A stretch of 28,290 nucleotides of DNA from Akkermansiaceae bacterium UBA2367 (GCA_002344525.1 DDTJ01000014.1:1-28290), one strand, 5' to 3'. Counted from the first letter of the stretch, positions 15,206-23,313 are shown. Notes: a model not told the origin generated them from the sequence alone. Program-made: numbers and translations.

Positions 15206-16615
15206 TCACTCGGGGTGGAGGATCAAGGCGACAGACTCGCCTTCGAAGAGCCGCCTCCACGCCTCCTCGCGGGCGGCGCGGCGCTCGGAGGCGTCGGGCA
15301 GGTCGCGCGCCTTGCGGTCGAAGGCCGAGGTTTCGAGCAGGACGAAGCGGACAGGGGTGAGCGCGAGACCTGACAGGGTGCGGTGCAGGGCAAGATGGGT
15401 TTCGCGCTCGGGGGTGGCGGCGAAGGAGAGCAGCGGCACGATCTCGGCCCCGTCGGCGCTTTCGCCCAAGGCGATATCCTCCTCCTCTCCGAAGCGGACC
15501 GGGGGCCGCCAGTCCGCCTCGACGGAAGCGCCGAACTCGTCCTCGAGGCGGCGGACGAGGGCGGTTTTGATGGCTTTGTCAGGGTCGAAGGCGTAGGGGA
15601 CGAGGACGGCGCGGCGGGCCGATCCCGATGAGGTCGCGAGGAGGCGGGCGTAGTAGCGCGGCGCGGCTTCGCGGTAGGGCAAGGAACGCGCGAGGCGGGC
15701 GGCGCGGAACCGCCAGAGCAGGGCGAGGATCGCGCGGGGCGCGAGGACGAAGAGGGCGATGGTGAGGGCATACCAATGGATCCAGCGGGCCGCGTTCTCG
15801 CCGGGGGCGTCGGCGCCGCGGATGGCGTCGAGCTGCTTGATGGAGGGCAGTTCTCCCCCGCTGATCGCGACGGCGGGACCGAGGACGGTTTGGAGCAAGG
15901 GCCGGAGCTGGGCGCTATCCGAGATGAAGGTGCTCTCCCACACGGCGCGGTATTCGTTGGCGATGCCTCGGGCGTACATTCCTCCGATGGCCGAACCCGC
16001 GAGGACGAGGGCGGCGAGATGGAGGAGCGATTTTAGCCGCGCCGCCGTGGCCGGGGCGGAGAGCCGCGCCCAGCGTTTTTCAAAGAGGCGACGGGCCTCG
16101 GAGAGGACGCGGGAGGTGGGATCGTCCGCCGCGCCCGGAACCGTCCGCCGCGCGAAGCCGGCGAAGATTTTTTCAAAAAGCGCCGGGCTTCGCCGCGAGA
16201 GGAAGAGCCAGATCTCGCGCAGATAGACGAGCAGACTCCACGCGAGGATGCCGAGCAGGGGGAAGGAGAGGATGTTGATGCGTTTCTCCGGCCCGAGTTC
16301 GTTCGAGAGATAGCCGACGACGGCAGCGAGGAAGAGCAGACCGAGAACGAGTCCCGGATGCCGCGAGGGATGGGCAGGCGCGGCGGGATCGAGCCAAGCG
16401 GTGTCGGAAAGGCGTCCGTGGAGCCGCTCCAAGAGGGCGGCGGCGCGGGCGGAGAGAAAAGCCTCCTCGCGGGCGCGTCCGGGATGCGCGGGCAGGGGTG
16501 CGCCCGCCTCGCGCGAGGCCTCGTGGCGGTCTTGGAGCGGGAGGACGATCCCGCCCTCGTCGGTCTCCTCGACCGCCGCGAGCATGAGGATGTTGCGGGA
16601 GTCCTCCGGTTTCAT
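15206..16615 (-). CDS. DUF2868 membrane protein
   Basis: A 469-residue protein of unknown function. Four hydrophobic segments are visible at about 87-106 (LVLGLLFLAAVVGYL), 115-138 (ILSFPLLGILAWSLLVYL), 196-214 and 279-302, with an extracytoplasmic-sized loop (215-278) and a C-terminal soluble domain of about 165 residues that includes a VPYAFDPDKA segment. This is the DUF2868 layout. The ATG at 16615 overlaps the ruvC stop as ATGA, and the stop lies 4 nt from the DUF3482 GTPase gene, so all three are translationally linked. The upstream frame extension to 16669 is disregarded because it would overlap ruvC. Confidence 0.82.
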   Translation of the reverse strand: MKPEDSRNILMLAAVEETDEGGIVLPLQDRHEASREAGAPLPAHPGRAREEAFLSARAAALLERLHGRLSDTAWLDPAAPAHPSRHPGLVLGLLFLAAVVGYLSNELGPEKRINILSFPLLGILAWSLLVYLREIWLFLSRRSPALFEKIFAGFARRTVPGAADDPTSRVLSEARRLFEKRWARLSAPATAARLKSLLHLAALVLAGSAIGGMYARGIANEYRAVWESTFISDSAQLRPLLQTVLGPAVAISGGELPSIKQLDAIRGADAPGENAARWIHWYALTIALFVLAPRAILALLWRFRAARLARSLPYREAAPRYYARLLATSSGSARRAVLVPYAFDPDKAIKTALVRRLEDEFGASVEADWRPPVRFGEEEDIALGESADGAEIVPLLSFAATPERETHLALHRTLSGLALTPVRFVLLETSAFDRKARDLPDASERRAAREEAWRRLFEGESVALILHPE

Positions 16616-17133
16616 AGCGGGACGGGCGGTTCGAGGACGGCGGCGCGTTTCGGGTCGTGGGCGTAGCAATGCGCCATGCCGATGGCGAGGGCGTCGGCGG
16701 CGTCGGACGGGGGCGTCTCGACGAGGCCTAGGAGGGCGCGCATCATGAAGGCGACCTGCTGCTTGTCCGCCGCGCCGCGTCCGACGACGGCCTGCTTCAC
16801 CCGTTTCGGGGCGTATTCGTAGATCTCCAGCCCGTGCTCGGCGGCGGCGAGGAGGGCGGCCCCGCGAGCCGCGCCGAGGGTGATGGCGGTGCGGTAACTC
16901 TGCACGAAGATGACGCCTTCGACCGCGCAGACCTCGGGGGAGAACTCGCGGATGACCTCGACGAGGCGCTCCCGGATCGCGACGAGGCAGCCCGACTGGC
17001 GCAGGCCGGGGGGATTCCGGATCACGTCATAGGCCAGCGCCCGATGCGTCCGCCGACCGGAGGCAGGGGACGTTTCTTCGATCACCGCGAAACCCGTGTT
17101 CCGCAGCGCAGGGTCGATAGCGAGGACGCGCAC
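16612..17133 (-). CDS. ruvC: Holliday junction resolvase RuvC
   Basis: An endonuclease that cuts four-way DNA junctions with RuvAB during recombination. The 173-residue protein has the four metal-binding acids in their usual places: Asp7 (VLAIDPALRNTG), Glu72 (CAVEGVIFVQSYRTAI), Asp144 and Asp147 (PPSDAADALAIGMAH). The start is GTG at 17133 with no Shine-Dalgarno. No ruvA or ruvB is present in the window. The gene overlaps the DUF2868 gene by 4 nt, an unusual partner. Confidence 0.95.
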   Translation of the reverse strand: MRVLAIDPALRNTGFAVIEETSPASGRRTHRALAYDVIRNPPGLRQSGCLVAIRERLVEVIREFSPEVCAVEGVIFVQSYRTAITLGAARGAALLAAAEHGLEIYEYAPKRVKQAVVGRGAADKQQVAFMMRALLGLVETPPSDAADALAIGMAHCYAHDPKRAAVLEPPVPL

Positions 17134-17174
17134 GGGGGGAGTCTACGCGATTTTCCGGCGGAGGCATCCGCCTT

Positions 17175-17564
17175 TCACGACGGCGCGGTCCCCGGCTTGG
17201 TGTAGGGAGTCGTGACCTGCGGCAGCATTTGAAAATGCCGCGCGTTCAAGGTCGCCAATTCGAGCCGATGCTTGGCGGCGGTCGCGGCGATCATGCAGTC
17301 GGCGAGTCCGCATCCCAGACTGGCGCGGTAGTCCCGTCGGAAGAGGCCGGCCTGCTCGGCGATCTCCTGGGTCAAGGGCAGCACGACCATCGCGGAAAGC
17401 ATCGTGGCGAGCTCGGTGCGCTCGCGGCCTTCGCGCACGCCTTGAAACAGTTCGGCCACCGTCACGGCGGAAATGGACACGGAGTCGATATTCGCCTCAA
17501 GGAAGGCGACCGCGTCGGCCTGCCCGCGGAGATAGTCGATGAGGATGTCCGTATCGACCAGCAT
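17175..17564 (-). CDS. vapC: VapC-type PIN-domain toxin
   Basis: A 129-residue PIN-fold ribonuclease. It carries the acidic active-site residues Asp4 (MLVDTDILIDYL), Glu38 (VTVAELFQG) and Asp89 (LADCMIAATA), plus the closing TLNARHF motif. VapC toxins cleave tRNA or rRNA when freed from VapB. It begins three bases after the stop of the antitoxin gene, so the pair forms one operon. The target cannot be predicted from sequence. Confidence 0.93.
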   Translation of the reverse strand: MLVDTDILIDYLRGQADAVAFLEANIDSVSISAVTVAELFQGVREGRERTELATMLSAMVVLPLTQEIAEQAGLFRRDYRASLGCGLADCMIAATAAKHRLELATLNARHFQMLPQVTTPYTKPGTAPS

Positions 17565-17567
17565 CGG

Positions 17568-17798
17568 TCAAAACCGCTCGAACTCATCGCGCAAGGTCTC
17601 CAACGAAAGATCGTCCCGGTCCTTCCACAGCTCCCGCCCCGCCCGCAAGCGCCCGAGCCGATCCTGCGGGCCGAGACGGACCAGATATTGGTCGATCGCC
17701 TCGCGGATCACTTCGCTCTGCTTGCGACCGGACTCCGAGGCGACTCTGGCGACTCCTTGGGCCTCTGAAGAGGTGAGGTAGATTTGGGTGCGGACCAT
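17568..17798 (-). CDS. vapB: VapB-type ribbon-helix-helix antitoxin
   Basis: The 76-residue protein has the ribbon-helix-helix pattern: strand VRTQIYLTSSEAQ, helix 1 around GVARVASESGRK, then SEVIREAIDQYLV (CopG/Arc type). The acidic C-terminus (WKDRDDLSLETLRDEFERF) would wrap the toxin. It binds its own promoter and neutralises VapC. The ATG at 17798 overlaps the palindrome described below, so repression and translation start are nearly coincident. Confidence 0.9.
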   Translation of the reverse strand: MVRTQIYLTSSEAQGVARVASESGRKQSEVIREAIDQYLVRLGPQDRLGRLRAGRELWKDRDDLSLETLRDEFERF

Positions 17799-17812
17799 AC
17801 ATCATAATGTAT
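17797..17812. promoter_or_regulatory. Palindromic operator of vapBC
   Basis: ATACAT-CATA-ATGTAT, a perfect 6 bp inverted repeat with a 4 bp spacer, overlapping the first two bases of the vapB start codon. It sits where a ribbon-helix-helix autorepressor would bind. The overlap with the predicted -10 box supports that role. Confidence 0.65.
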
Positions 17813-17833
17813 AACCCGAAGCCGCATCGTCAA
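17806..17833 (-). promoter_or_regulatory. Putative vapBC promoter
   Basis: On the minus strand TTGACG (17828-17833), a 16 nt spacer and TACATT (17806-17811), starting just after the stop of the upstream foldase gene. The -10 falls inside the palindrome. The short distance to the ATG predicts a leaderless or near-leaderless mRNA. Confidence 0.45.
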
Positions 17834-17840
17834 GCCCGCC

Positions 17841-18842
17841 TCAATCCTCGTAAATCCGCACGTTGGCGTCGCGTCGGAGTTTCTTGAGCCAGCTTTCGAG
17901 CTTCTTCTGCCGCTTTTCGATGGTGAGACGGCGGTCCACCTCCTCCTCGATTTCCTCGAAGGAGGGCGTCTTCTGCCCGACGCGGGCGTCGACTTTGAGG
18001 ATGCGCCAGAAGGGGCCGTCGTCGAGGGGCTGGCTAACTTGGCCCGCGGACATGCTGTAGGCGATGCGGGTGAGGCCCTCGTTCAACTCGTTCTTGCCGA
18101 TGACGCCGACGTAACCGCCCTCTTTCGCGAAGCTGTCGGCGGAGTGCTTCTTCGCGAGGGCGCCGAAGTCGCCCCCGCTGCGGAGTTGGCCCAGGACCGA
18201 GTCGAGCACCTTCTTCTGCGCCTCGTGGCTGCTCTCCGGGGTCTGCTTGGGGATGGACATGATGCGCAGCTTGGGCTGGCCGTCGGAGGCGAACTCGCCC
18301 TTGATCTCGCTGTACTTCAACCGCTTCTCCCCGGGGGTGTTCGGCACCACGTCCTCGCCGCCGTGCTTAGAGCGCAGGGCTTGGATGGCGATCTGGTCGC
18401 GCTGCATCTCGCGGAACTGGGCGATGGTCATGCCCGACTTCTTCAACTCCTCCAGAAATTTGTCGCGGTCGCCCTTGAAGCGCTCGGTGATGAAGCGGTT
18501 GACCGATTCGTCGACGTACTGGTCCTTGATCTGGCCGCCGAGCTTCTTGAATTCGCTGAGGATGAGGTTGCGATCGATGAGGTCCTCCAGCGCCCGCTCC
18601 TGCATGCGGCGGACTTCGCGCTGGGCCTCGGCCTTGCTGACCATGCCGTTGTTGCCCATCAGCCAGACCTGCACCTGCGTCGTCACCGCCTGGTCCACCA
18701 TGGTCTGGGTGATGGGTTCGCTGTTGACGACCGCCTTGATGCGGTTCAGCTCGACCGGGGCGGCGGCGCAAGGAAGGGAAAGCAGGGCGGGGAGCGCCAA
18801 TGCGATGGCAAGGGCCGGGAGCCAGTGTTGTTTCGTGTTCAT
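17841..18842 (-). CDS. SurA/PpiC-type periplasmic peptidyl-prolyl isomerase
   Basis: A 333-residue exported foldase. The N-terminus (about 1-28) is a Sec signal peptide ending in CAAAP. Residues 30-170 are SurA-N-like: RIKAVVNSEPITQTMVDQAV, then a helix-rich segment with LEDLIDRNLILSEFKKLG. A parvulin rotamase domain follows at about 190-290 (PKLRIMSIP, GGDFGALAKKHSADSFAKEGGYVG, MSAGQVSQPLDDGPFWRILKV). It would assist outer-membrane protein folding in the periplasm. It starts 29 nt after mfd on the same strand, so the two are probably co-transcribed. SurA is the likely closest relative, but PrsA/PpiC types cannot be excluded. Confidence 0.86.
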   Translation of the reverse strand: MNTKQHWLPALAIALALPALLSLPCAAAPVELNRIKAVVNSEPITQTMVDQAVTTQVQVWLMGNNGMVSKAEAQREVRRMQERALEDLIDRNLILSEFKKLGGQIKDQYVDESVNRFITERFKGDRDKFLEELKKSGMTIAQFREMQRDQIAIQALRSKHGGEDVVPNTPGEKRLKYSEIKGEFASDGQPKLRIMSIPKQTPESSHEAQKKVLDSVLGQLRSGGDFGALAKKHSADSFAKEGGYVGVIGKNELNEGLTRIAYSMSAGQVSQPLDDGPFWRILKVDARVGQKTPSFEEIEEEVDRRLTIEKRQKKLESWLKKLRRDANVRIYED

Positions 18843-18871
18843 GGGGCCGGGGGAAAACCAAGGCTACTTTC

Positions 18872-21800
18872 TCACAGGTCGATGACCCAGTCGAGGGCCG
18901 ACTCAAGCCATTCCTCCTCGTTGTCCCCGATTAAACGCGGGAACTTGCCATTTATTTGAACATACTTGCCATTCTTCGTCAGCTTCAGCTTGCCCTCCTG
19001 CGTTTCGAGGACGCCGCATCCCTTCCGCGCGGCGTGGATGCGGATCTCGGTGGCGGTGAGGAGATGCTCGGTGGCGGGCGGCAGCTTGCCGAAGCGGTCG
19101 GTCCAATTCTCGCGCAACGCTTCGAGGTCCTCCGTGCGCGAGGCCTCGGCCAGCTCGCGGTAGGCGGTGATGCGCAGCCGCGCCTCGGGCATGTAAGCCG
19201 CCGGAATGAAAGCGGGGAGGCCGTCGTCGGGGTTCTTCAACCAAGCCGCCTCGTTGGTGCGGAGGAAGTCGATGCGCATGGAGAGGTCGATCCGGTCGGC
19301 GGAGGGCTCGCCTTTCAGTTTCGCCACGGACTGCTTGAGGAGCTGGCAATAGAGGTCGAAGCCGATCGCGGCGATGTGGCCGCTCTGCTGCGTCCCCAGC
19401 AGATTCCCCGCGCCACGGATTTCGAGGTCGCGCATCGCGATTTTGAAGCCCGCCCCGAGCGACGAGTATTGCTTGATCGCGTTGATGCGCTTGCGGGCGT
19501 CGCCCACGGTCAGCATGTCGGGCGGCAGCATCAGGTAGGCGTAGGCGCGACGGTCGGCACGGCCCACCCGGCCCCGGATTTGATAGAGGTCGGCGAGGCC
19601 GAAGCGGTCGGCGCGGTCGATGAGGATGGTGTTGGCGTTGGGAATATCGACCCCGCTCTCGATGATGGTGGTGCAGACGAGCACGTCGAACTCGTGCCGG
19701 ATGAAGCGGCCCATCACGTCCTCCAGCAGATCGCTGTCCATCTGCCCGTGCCCGATGGCGACGCGTGCGCCGGGAACGAGATCCTCGATGCGGCGTTTCA
19801 CCCCCTCGATGGATTTGACGCGGTTGTGGAGAAAGAAGACCTGACCCTGCCGCGCCAGCTCCTTTTCGATGGCCGAGCGGATGATGCGCTCGTCGTAGGG
19901 GCAGACCGTGGTCGCGACGGGACGGCGGTTCGGCGGCGGGGTGTCGATCACGGACATCTCGCGCACGCCCATCATGGAGAGGTAGAGGGTCCGTGGGATG
20001 GGCGTGGCCGAGAGGGTGAGGACATCGACGAAGCGCCACATCTCCTTGAAGCGCTCCTTGTGCTGCACGCCGAAGCGCTGCTCCTCGTCCACGACAACGA
20101 GGCCGAGGTTTTTGAACGCGACGTCCTTCGAGATGACGCGGTGCGTCCCCACCACGATGTCGGCGGAGCCGGAGAGAAGGTTTGTCAGAGTCTGCCGCTG
20201 CTCGGCGGGGCTGCGGTAGCGGCTCAGAATCTCGATCTTCACGGGGAAGTCGGACATGCGCTCGCGGAAGTTCCGATAATGCTGCTCCGCGAGCACCGTG
20301 GTCGGGGCGAGGATGGCGACCTGCTTGCCCGACATCACCGCCTTGAAGGCCGCGCGGATCGCAACCTCGGTCTTGCCGAAGCCCACGTCACCGCAGATGA
20401 GCCGATCCATCGGCTTGGAGCTCTCCATGTCGGCCTTCGCCTCGGTGATGGCGCGGAGCTGGTCGGGCGTCTCCTTGTGGATGAAGGCGTGCTCGAACTC
20501 CCACTGCCACTTGTTGTCGGGCGGATGGGCGAAGCCCCGGTGCGCCGACCGCTCGGCTTGGATCGAGAGAAGCCGCCCCGCGTAGTCGAGGATCGAGTTC
20601 TCCGCGTCGCGCCGCGTCCGCGCCCAGCGCTTGTCGCCGAGGCGAGAGAGCTTCGGCGCCTTCTTCCCCGTGCCGATGTAGCGCGAGACGAGATGGGCCT
20701 GGTCGAGGGGGACGAAAAGGCGCGCCGAGTCCTCGTATTCGATCTCCAGCACCTCCTGCCCGCCCTCGGGCGTCTCGCGCGTGCGGATGCCCTTGAACTT
20801 GCCGATGCCATAGTCGAGATGGACGACGAGATCGCCATAGCCATATTCGCGCAAGTCGGAGACCTGCTTGCTCGACTTCAACTCGCGGGCGAGGCGGTAG
20901 CGGCGGTGGCCGCGCTGGTTCTGATAGCGCCCGAAAATCTCCGCGTCGCTCAAGACCGCGAGCTTCGCGTCGGGGAGGGTGAAACCGCGGCTCAACGATC
21001 CGATGACGGGTTTGAGAAAGCCGTCCTTCCACGCCTTCTCGAAGATCAGTTCGGTGAAGCGCTCCTTCTCGCCCTCGGAGTGGAAGGCCATCAGCACGGT
21101 CCATCTCTCCTTCCTCCACTGCGCGATCTGCCGGAAGAATTCCTCGCGCCGCGCCTCTTGGAGAATGAAATCGCCCGCGCCGAATTCGCCGAGGGGATTG
21201 TCATAGCAGGCCCCGTCGAAGTCCTCGGCGAGGCCCGCCCGTTCGTCCGCGCCGCCGAGGATGCGGACTTGGGCGAGTTCGCTCTCGCAATCCACCGCGA
21301 TGACGAGATCACCTTCGTCAAGGTAGTCCACGACGCGGCCCGAGGGCTCCAGATTCGCCTCGCTCAGGAGGATTTCGCAAGCGGCGACCCGCCCGATGGA
21401 GGTTTGCAAATCCACGTCGAACTCGCGCACCGACTCGATCTCGTCGCCGAACAGTTCGACGCGCACCGGATGCAGCGCCTGCCAGGAGAACACATCGACG
21501 ATGCCCCCGCGCAAGGCGAACTGCCCGCGCTGGAAGACCTGCGCCTCGCGCTCGTAGCCCGCCGCTTCCAACTTCGCGGCGAAGGCCTCCAGATCGAGCC
21601 GATCACCGGGCCTCAGGCATTCCGCCTGCCGCGTCAGTGAACCCGGAGGCGGGGCGCTCTCCGTGAGCGAATCGGCCGTGAGCACGACGACGGCCTCGCC
21701 CTTTTCCCGCGTCGTCTCGTGCAACTCCTTCAGCACCGCGAGCCGCTCCGCGGCCGATTCGGGATCGGGCAGGGTCTCCTCGAACCCGGCCCATTCGTAT

Positions 21801-22321
21801 TCCGGCAGGAAGAGCGCCTCGCAGCCCCACACGGCGAGTTCCGTCTGCATCACCTCCTGCGTCTTCACCTGCGGGCAGAGCACCCACACCGCCGAATCGA
21901 GACGCCCCGCCTCGCGCCAAGCCGCGATCGCCGCCGCGACGTAGAGCGGCTGCCCCGCCTCGGCGACATGGTCGATCACCACGGGATCCTCCGCCGTGGC
22001 GAAAGGCACGCGCTTCCAAGCCGCCGCGAGACGACGGCTCCGCCGCAACGGAGGCGTCGCAAGATCGAGCGCCCCGGTCTGTTCCCCGGACGATTTCAAA
22101 GCCGTGGATGCTAGCCGCAAACCCGCGCAGGAGAAAACGGATTCTCCCGCCTTCCGGAAGACGGCTTCAACACGGCTCTGCTTGAAGCGGGGCAGGGCAG
22201 ACGACGGAACCCGTAGAGAAGTTCGTGAGAACTTCTCCCCGCGCGGCGTTTCGAGGGACGTTCGCCGAAGTTCAGGAACTTCGCTACGGCTCCGATGGAA
22301 GGAGTTGCCCACGGAATCCAC
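18872..22321 (-). CDS. mfd: Transcription-repair coupling factor
   Basis: An ATP-driven translocase that removes stalled RNA polymerase and recruits UvrA. In order: a degenerate UvrB-like domain (QRGQFALRGGIVDVFSWQ, then FGDEIESVREFDVDLQTS), the RNA polymerase interaction domain (YGYGDLVVHLDYGIGKFKGI), the helicase core with Walker A GDVGFGKTEVAIR, DEEQRFG, TLSATPIPRTL and GRVGRADRRAYAYL, the IRGAGNLLG block, and the C-terminal UvrA-mask domain. The frame is open to a GTG at 22321, giving 1149 residues, but the first ~70 codons overlap two palindromic repeats and look non-coding. Only TTG starts at 22120, 22099 or 22048 are available below them, and there is no ATG until 21850, inside conserved sequence. 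The true start is therefore probably 22048-22120. Confidence 0.93.
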   Translation of the reverse strand: MDSVGNSFHRSRSEVPELRRTSLETPRGEKFSRTSLRVPSSALPRFKQSRVEAVFRKAGESVFSCAGLRLASTALKSSGEQTGALDLATPPLRRSRRLAAAWKRVPFATAEDPVVIDHVAEAGQPLYVAAAIAAWREAGRLDSAVWVLCPQVKTQEVMQTELAVWGCEALFLPEYEWAGFEETLPDPESAAERLAVLKELHETTREKGEAVVVLTADSLTESAPPPGSLTRQAECLRPGDRLDLEAFAAKLEAAGYEREAQVFQRGQFALRGGIVDVFSWQALHPVRVELFGDEIESVREFDVDLQTSIGRVAACEILLSEANLEPSGRVVDYLDEGDLVIAVDCESELAQVRILGGADERAGLAEDFDGACYDNPLGEFGAGDFILQEARREEFFRQIAQWRKERWTVLMAFHSEGEKERFTELIFEKAWKDGFLKPVIGSLSRGFTLPDAKLAVLSDAEIFGRYQNQRGHRRYRLARELKSSKQVSDLREYGYGDLVVHLDYGIGKFKGIRTRETPEGGQEVLEIEYEDSARLFVPLDQAHLVSRYIGTGKKAPKLSRLGDKRWARTRRDAENSILDYAGRLLSIQAERSAHRGFAHPPDNKWQWEFEHAFIHKETPDQLRAITEAKADMESSKPMDRLICGDVGFGKTEVAIRAAFKAVMSGKQVAILAPTTVLAEQHYRNFRERMSDFPVKIEILSRYRSPAEQRQTLTNLLSGSADIVVGTHRVISKDVAFKNLGLVVVDEEQRFGVQHKERFKEMWRFVDVLTLSATPIPRTLYLSMMGVREMSVIDTPPPNRRPVATTVCPYDERIIRSAIEKELARQGQVFFLHNRVKSIEGVKRRIEDLVPGARVAIGHGQMDSDLLEDVMGRFIRHEFDVLVCTTIIESGVDIPNANTILIDRADRFGLADLYQIRGRVGRADRRAYAYLMLPPDMLTVGDARKRINAIKQYSSLGAGFKIAMRDLEIRGAGNLLGTQQSGHIAAIGFDLYCQLLKQSVAKLKGEPSADRIDLSMRIDFLRTNEAAWLKNPDDGLPAFIPAAYMPEARLRITAYRELAEASRTEDLEALRENWTDRFGKLPPATEHLLTATEIRIHAARKGCGVLETQEGKLKLTKNGKYVQINGKFPRLIGDNEEEWLESALDWVIDL
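22211..22289. repeat. Double-hairpin palindromic element upstream of mfd
   Basis: CCGTAG (22211-22216) pairs with CTACGG (22284-22289). Inside lie two hairpins: GAGAAGTTC-GTGA-GAACTTCTC (22216-22237) and CGAAGTTC-AG-GAACTTCG (22266-22283). This terminal-match plus two-hairpin structure is typical of REP/BIME-like elements. It lies within the open extension of the mfd frame. Confidence 0.75.
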
Positions 22322-22322
22322 A

Positions 22323-22368
22323 GAATTTCATGGAAAGGGATTAGGCACAGGAAGGTTCCATGAAATTC
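22323..22368. repeat. 13 bp inverted repeat
   Basis: GAATTTCATGGAA (22323-22335) and its exact complement TTCCATGAAATTC (22356-22368), separated by 20 nt. The flanks CCACGG and CCGTGG extend the similarity. It is located between mfd and the divergent zinc-ribbon gene. Confidence 0.75.
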
Positions 22369-22434
22369 CGTGGACCTCCCCAACCCCTGCAAACAAGGCG
22401 ATTTTCCTCAACACATTCAAACATTCTTATAGTT

Positions 22435-22464
22435 TTTACAAAAATTATGAGAAAATTCTAGATT
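22435..22464 (+). promoter_or_regulatory. Possible promoter of the zinc-ribbon gene
   Basis: TTTACA (22435-22440), 18 nt, TAGATT (22459-22464), in the conspicuously AT-rich segment 22405-22495, about 50 nt before the ATG. Matches to consensus are partial. Confidence 0.35.
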
Positions 22465-22514
22465 TGTGATTTCATTCTTGCAAAAAAACGGCGGAACCGC
22501 TAAATTCCTTACGC

Positions 22515-22751
22515 ATGTCCAAGGAGAACGCCGCTTTAGCCGAACGTGCCAAGAGGGCTCGTCGTATCGTCAAGAATCCCGCCCACTACAAGGTGTGTTT
22601 CGGTTGCGATTCGATCGTCGCCAGCAAGGTGAACATCTGCCCGAACTGCCACGCCTACCGCTTCGAGTGCGACCAAGTCCGGGTCGTCTCCCAAGCCAAG
22701 GCGCTCTCCACCCGCGAGCAGAATTCCGTCGTGGCCGAGGATCTGATCTGA
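22515..22751 (+). CDS. Small zinc-ribbon protein of unknown function
   Basis: A 78-residue protein with a basic N-terminal helix (LAERAKRARRIVKN) followed by C-F-G-C and C-P-N-C pairs spaced as a zinc ribbon (Cys at about 28, 31, 42, 45), then an acidic tail. I recognise it as a type of short conserved protein seen in Verrucomicrobia, but no function is known to me; the basic helix suggests nucleic acid or ribosome contact. The ATG has no upstream Shine-Dalgarno, and GGCGGAACCGC just before it could fold. It is transcribed away from mfd and toward tRNA-Tyr, so it may share a transcript with the tRNA. Confidence 0.82.
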   Translation: MSKENAALAERAKRARRIVKNPAHYKVCFGCDSIVASKVNICPNCHAYRFECDQVRVVSQAKALSTREQNSVVAEDLI

Positions 22752-22865
22752 AAGGCCCGACCTCCCGCCGAGGGCGGATCGCAGACAAGAAACTCCTTGC
22801 AAATCCGGTGCGATCCTTCATCTTGCCGCCCTCGCAATGTGGCGGTGCCGCCGCATCCCGGGATC

Positions 22866-22947
22866 GGGCAGATTCCAGAGCGGTCAAATGGGGCAGACTG
22901 TAAATCTGCTGGTTATACCTTCGAAGGTTCGAATCCTTCTCTGCCCA
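22866..22947 (+). tRNA. tRNA-Tyr(GUA)
   Basis: Acceptor stem GGGCAGA (22866-22872) pairs with TCTGCCC (22940-22946), followed by discriminator A. The anticodon arm is GCAGA-CTGTAAA-TCTGC with GTA at 22900-22902. The variable arm is 22910-22922 and the T-arm GAAGG-TTCGAAT-CCTTC is 22923-22939. The 3' CCA is not encoded (A is followed by CTC), so it must be added by the CCA-adding enzyme. Confidence 0.95.
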
Positions 22948-22949
22948 CT

Positions 22950-22977
22950 CTCTTCTAAATCAAGGAGTTAGGAAGAG
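22950..22977 (+). terminator. Possible hairpin terminator after tRNA-Tyr
   Basis: CTCTTCTAA (22950-22958) pairs with TTAGGAAGAG (22968-22977) with one bulged G, starting three bases after the tRNA. It is followed by TAAAAATTC rather than a clean T run, so intrinsic termination is uncertain; it may instead be a 3'-processing signal. Confidence 0.35.
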
Positions 22978-23073
22978 TAAAAATTCACACCCCCTGTCGG
23001 CGGACCATAGCGTTGCAGCCGTTGGGGTTCTCGCCTCGTCGATTCGGACAGCGAAAATTTCTTCGCCCCCGCC

Positions 23074-23313
23074 TCAGTAGCCCGCTTTCGCCAGCAATTC
23101 GGAGACTTTGAGGTCGAGAGCGCGGGTGATTCTCTCCAGAGTGGCGACGTTCGGACATCTCTCGCCACGTTCCAGATAGCCGATGTAGTTCCGATGGTGG
23201 TCGGATTGAAGGGCCAACTCCTCTTGAGTCAGCCCCAATTCCTCCCGTCTAGCTCTCACGGCCAAGCCAATTCTGCGGCCAATCTCCCGTTGCTCTGTCT
23301 GAATTGCGCCCAA
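23074..23313 (-). CDS. XRE-family helix-turn-helix regulator
   Basis: The 79-residue protein is little more than one HTH_3 domain: RIGLAVRARREELGLTQEELALQSDHHRNYIGYLERGERCPNVATLERITRAL spans about 14-66. The recognition helix is near DHHRNYIGYLERG. It is a DNA-binding repressor of the small single-domain type. The start is TTG at 23313 without a ribosome binding site, so the exact N-terminus is uncertain. It is divergent from the GYF/PH gene. A minus-strand TATACA lies at 23362-23367, next to the plus-strand promoter, so it may regulate both directions. Confidence 0.85.
   Translation of the reverse strand: MGAIQTEQREIGRRIGLAVRARREELGLTQEELALQSDHHRNYIGYLERGERCPNVATLERITRALDLKVSELLAKAGY

Noticed and set aside
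18956..21640. Very long plus-strand open frame opposite mfd
   Set aside because: It is antisense to conserved Mfd domains, rich in Ala/Arg/Val/Asp as expected from a GC-rich shadow, with no domain.
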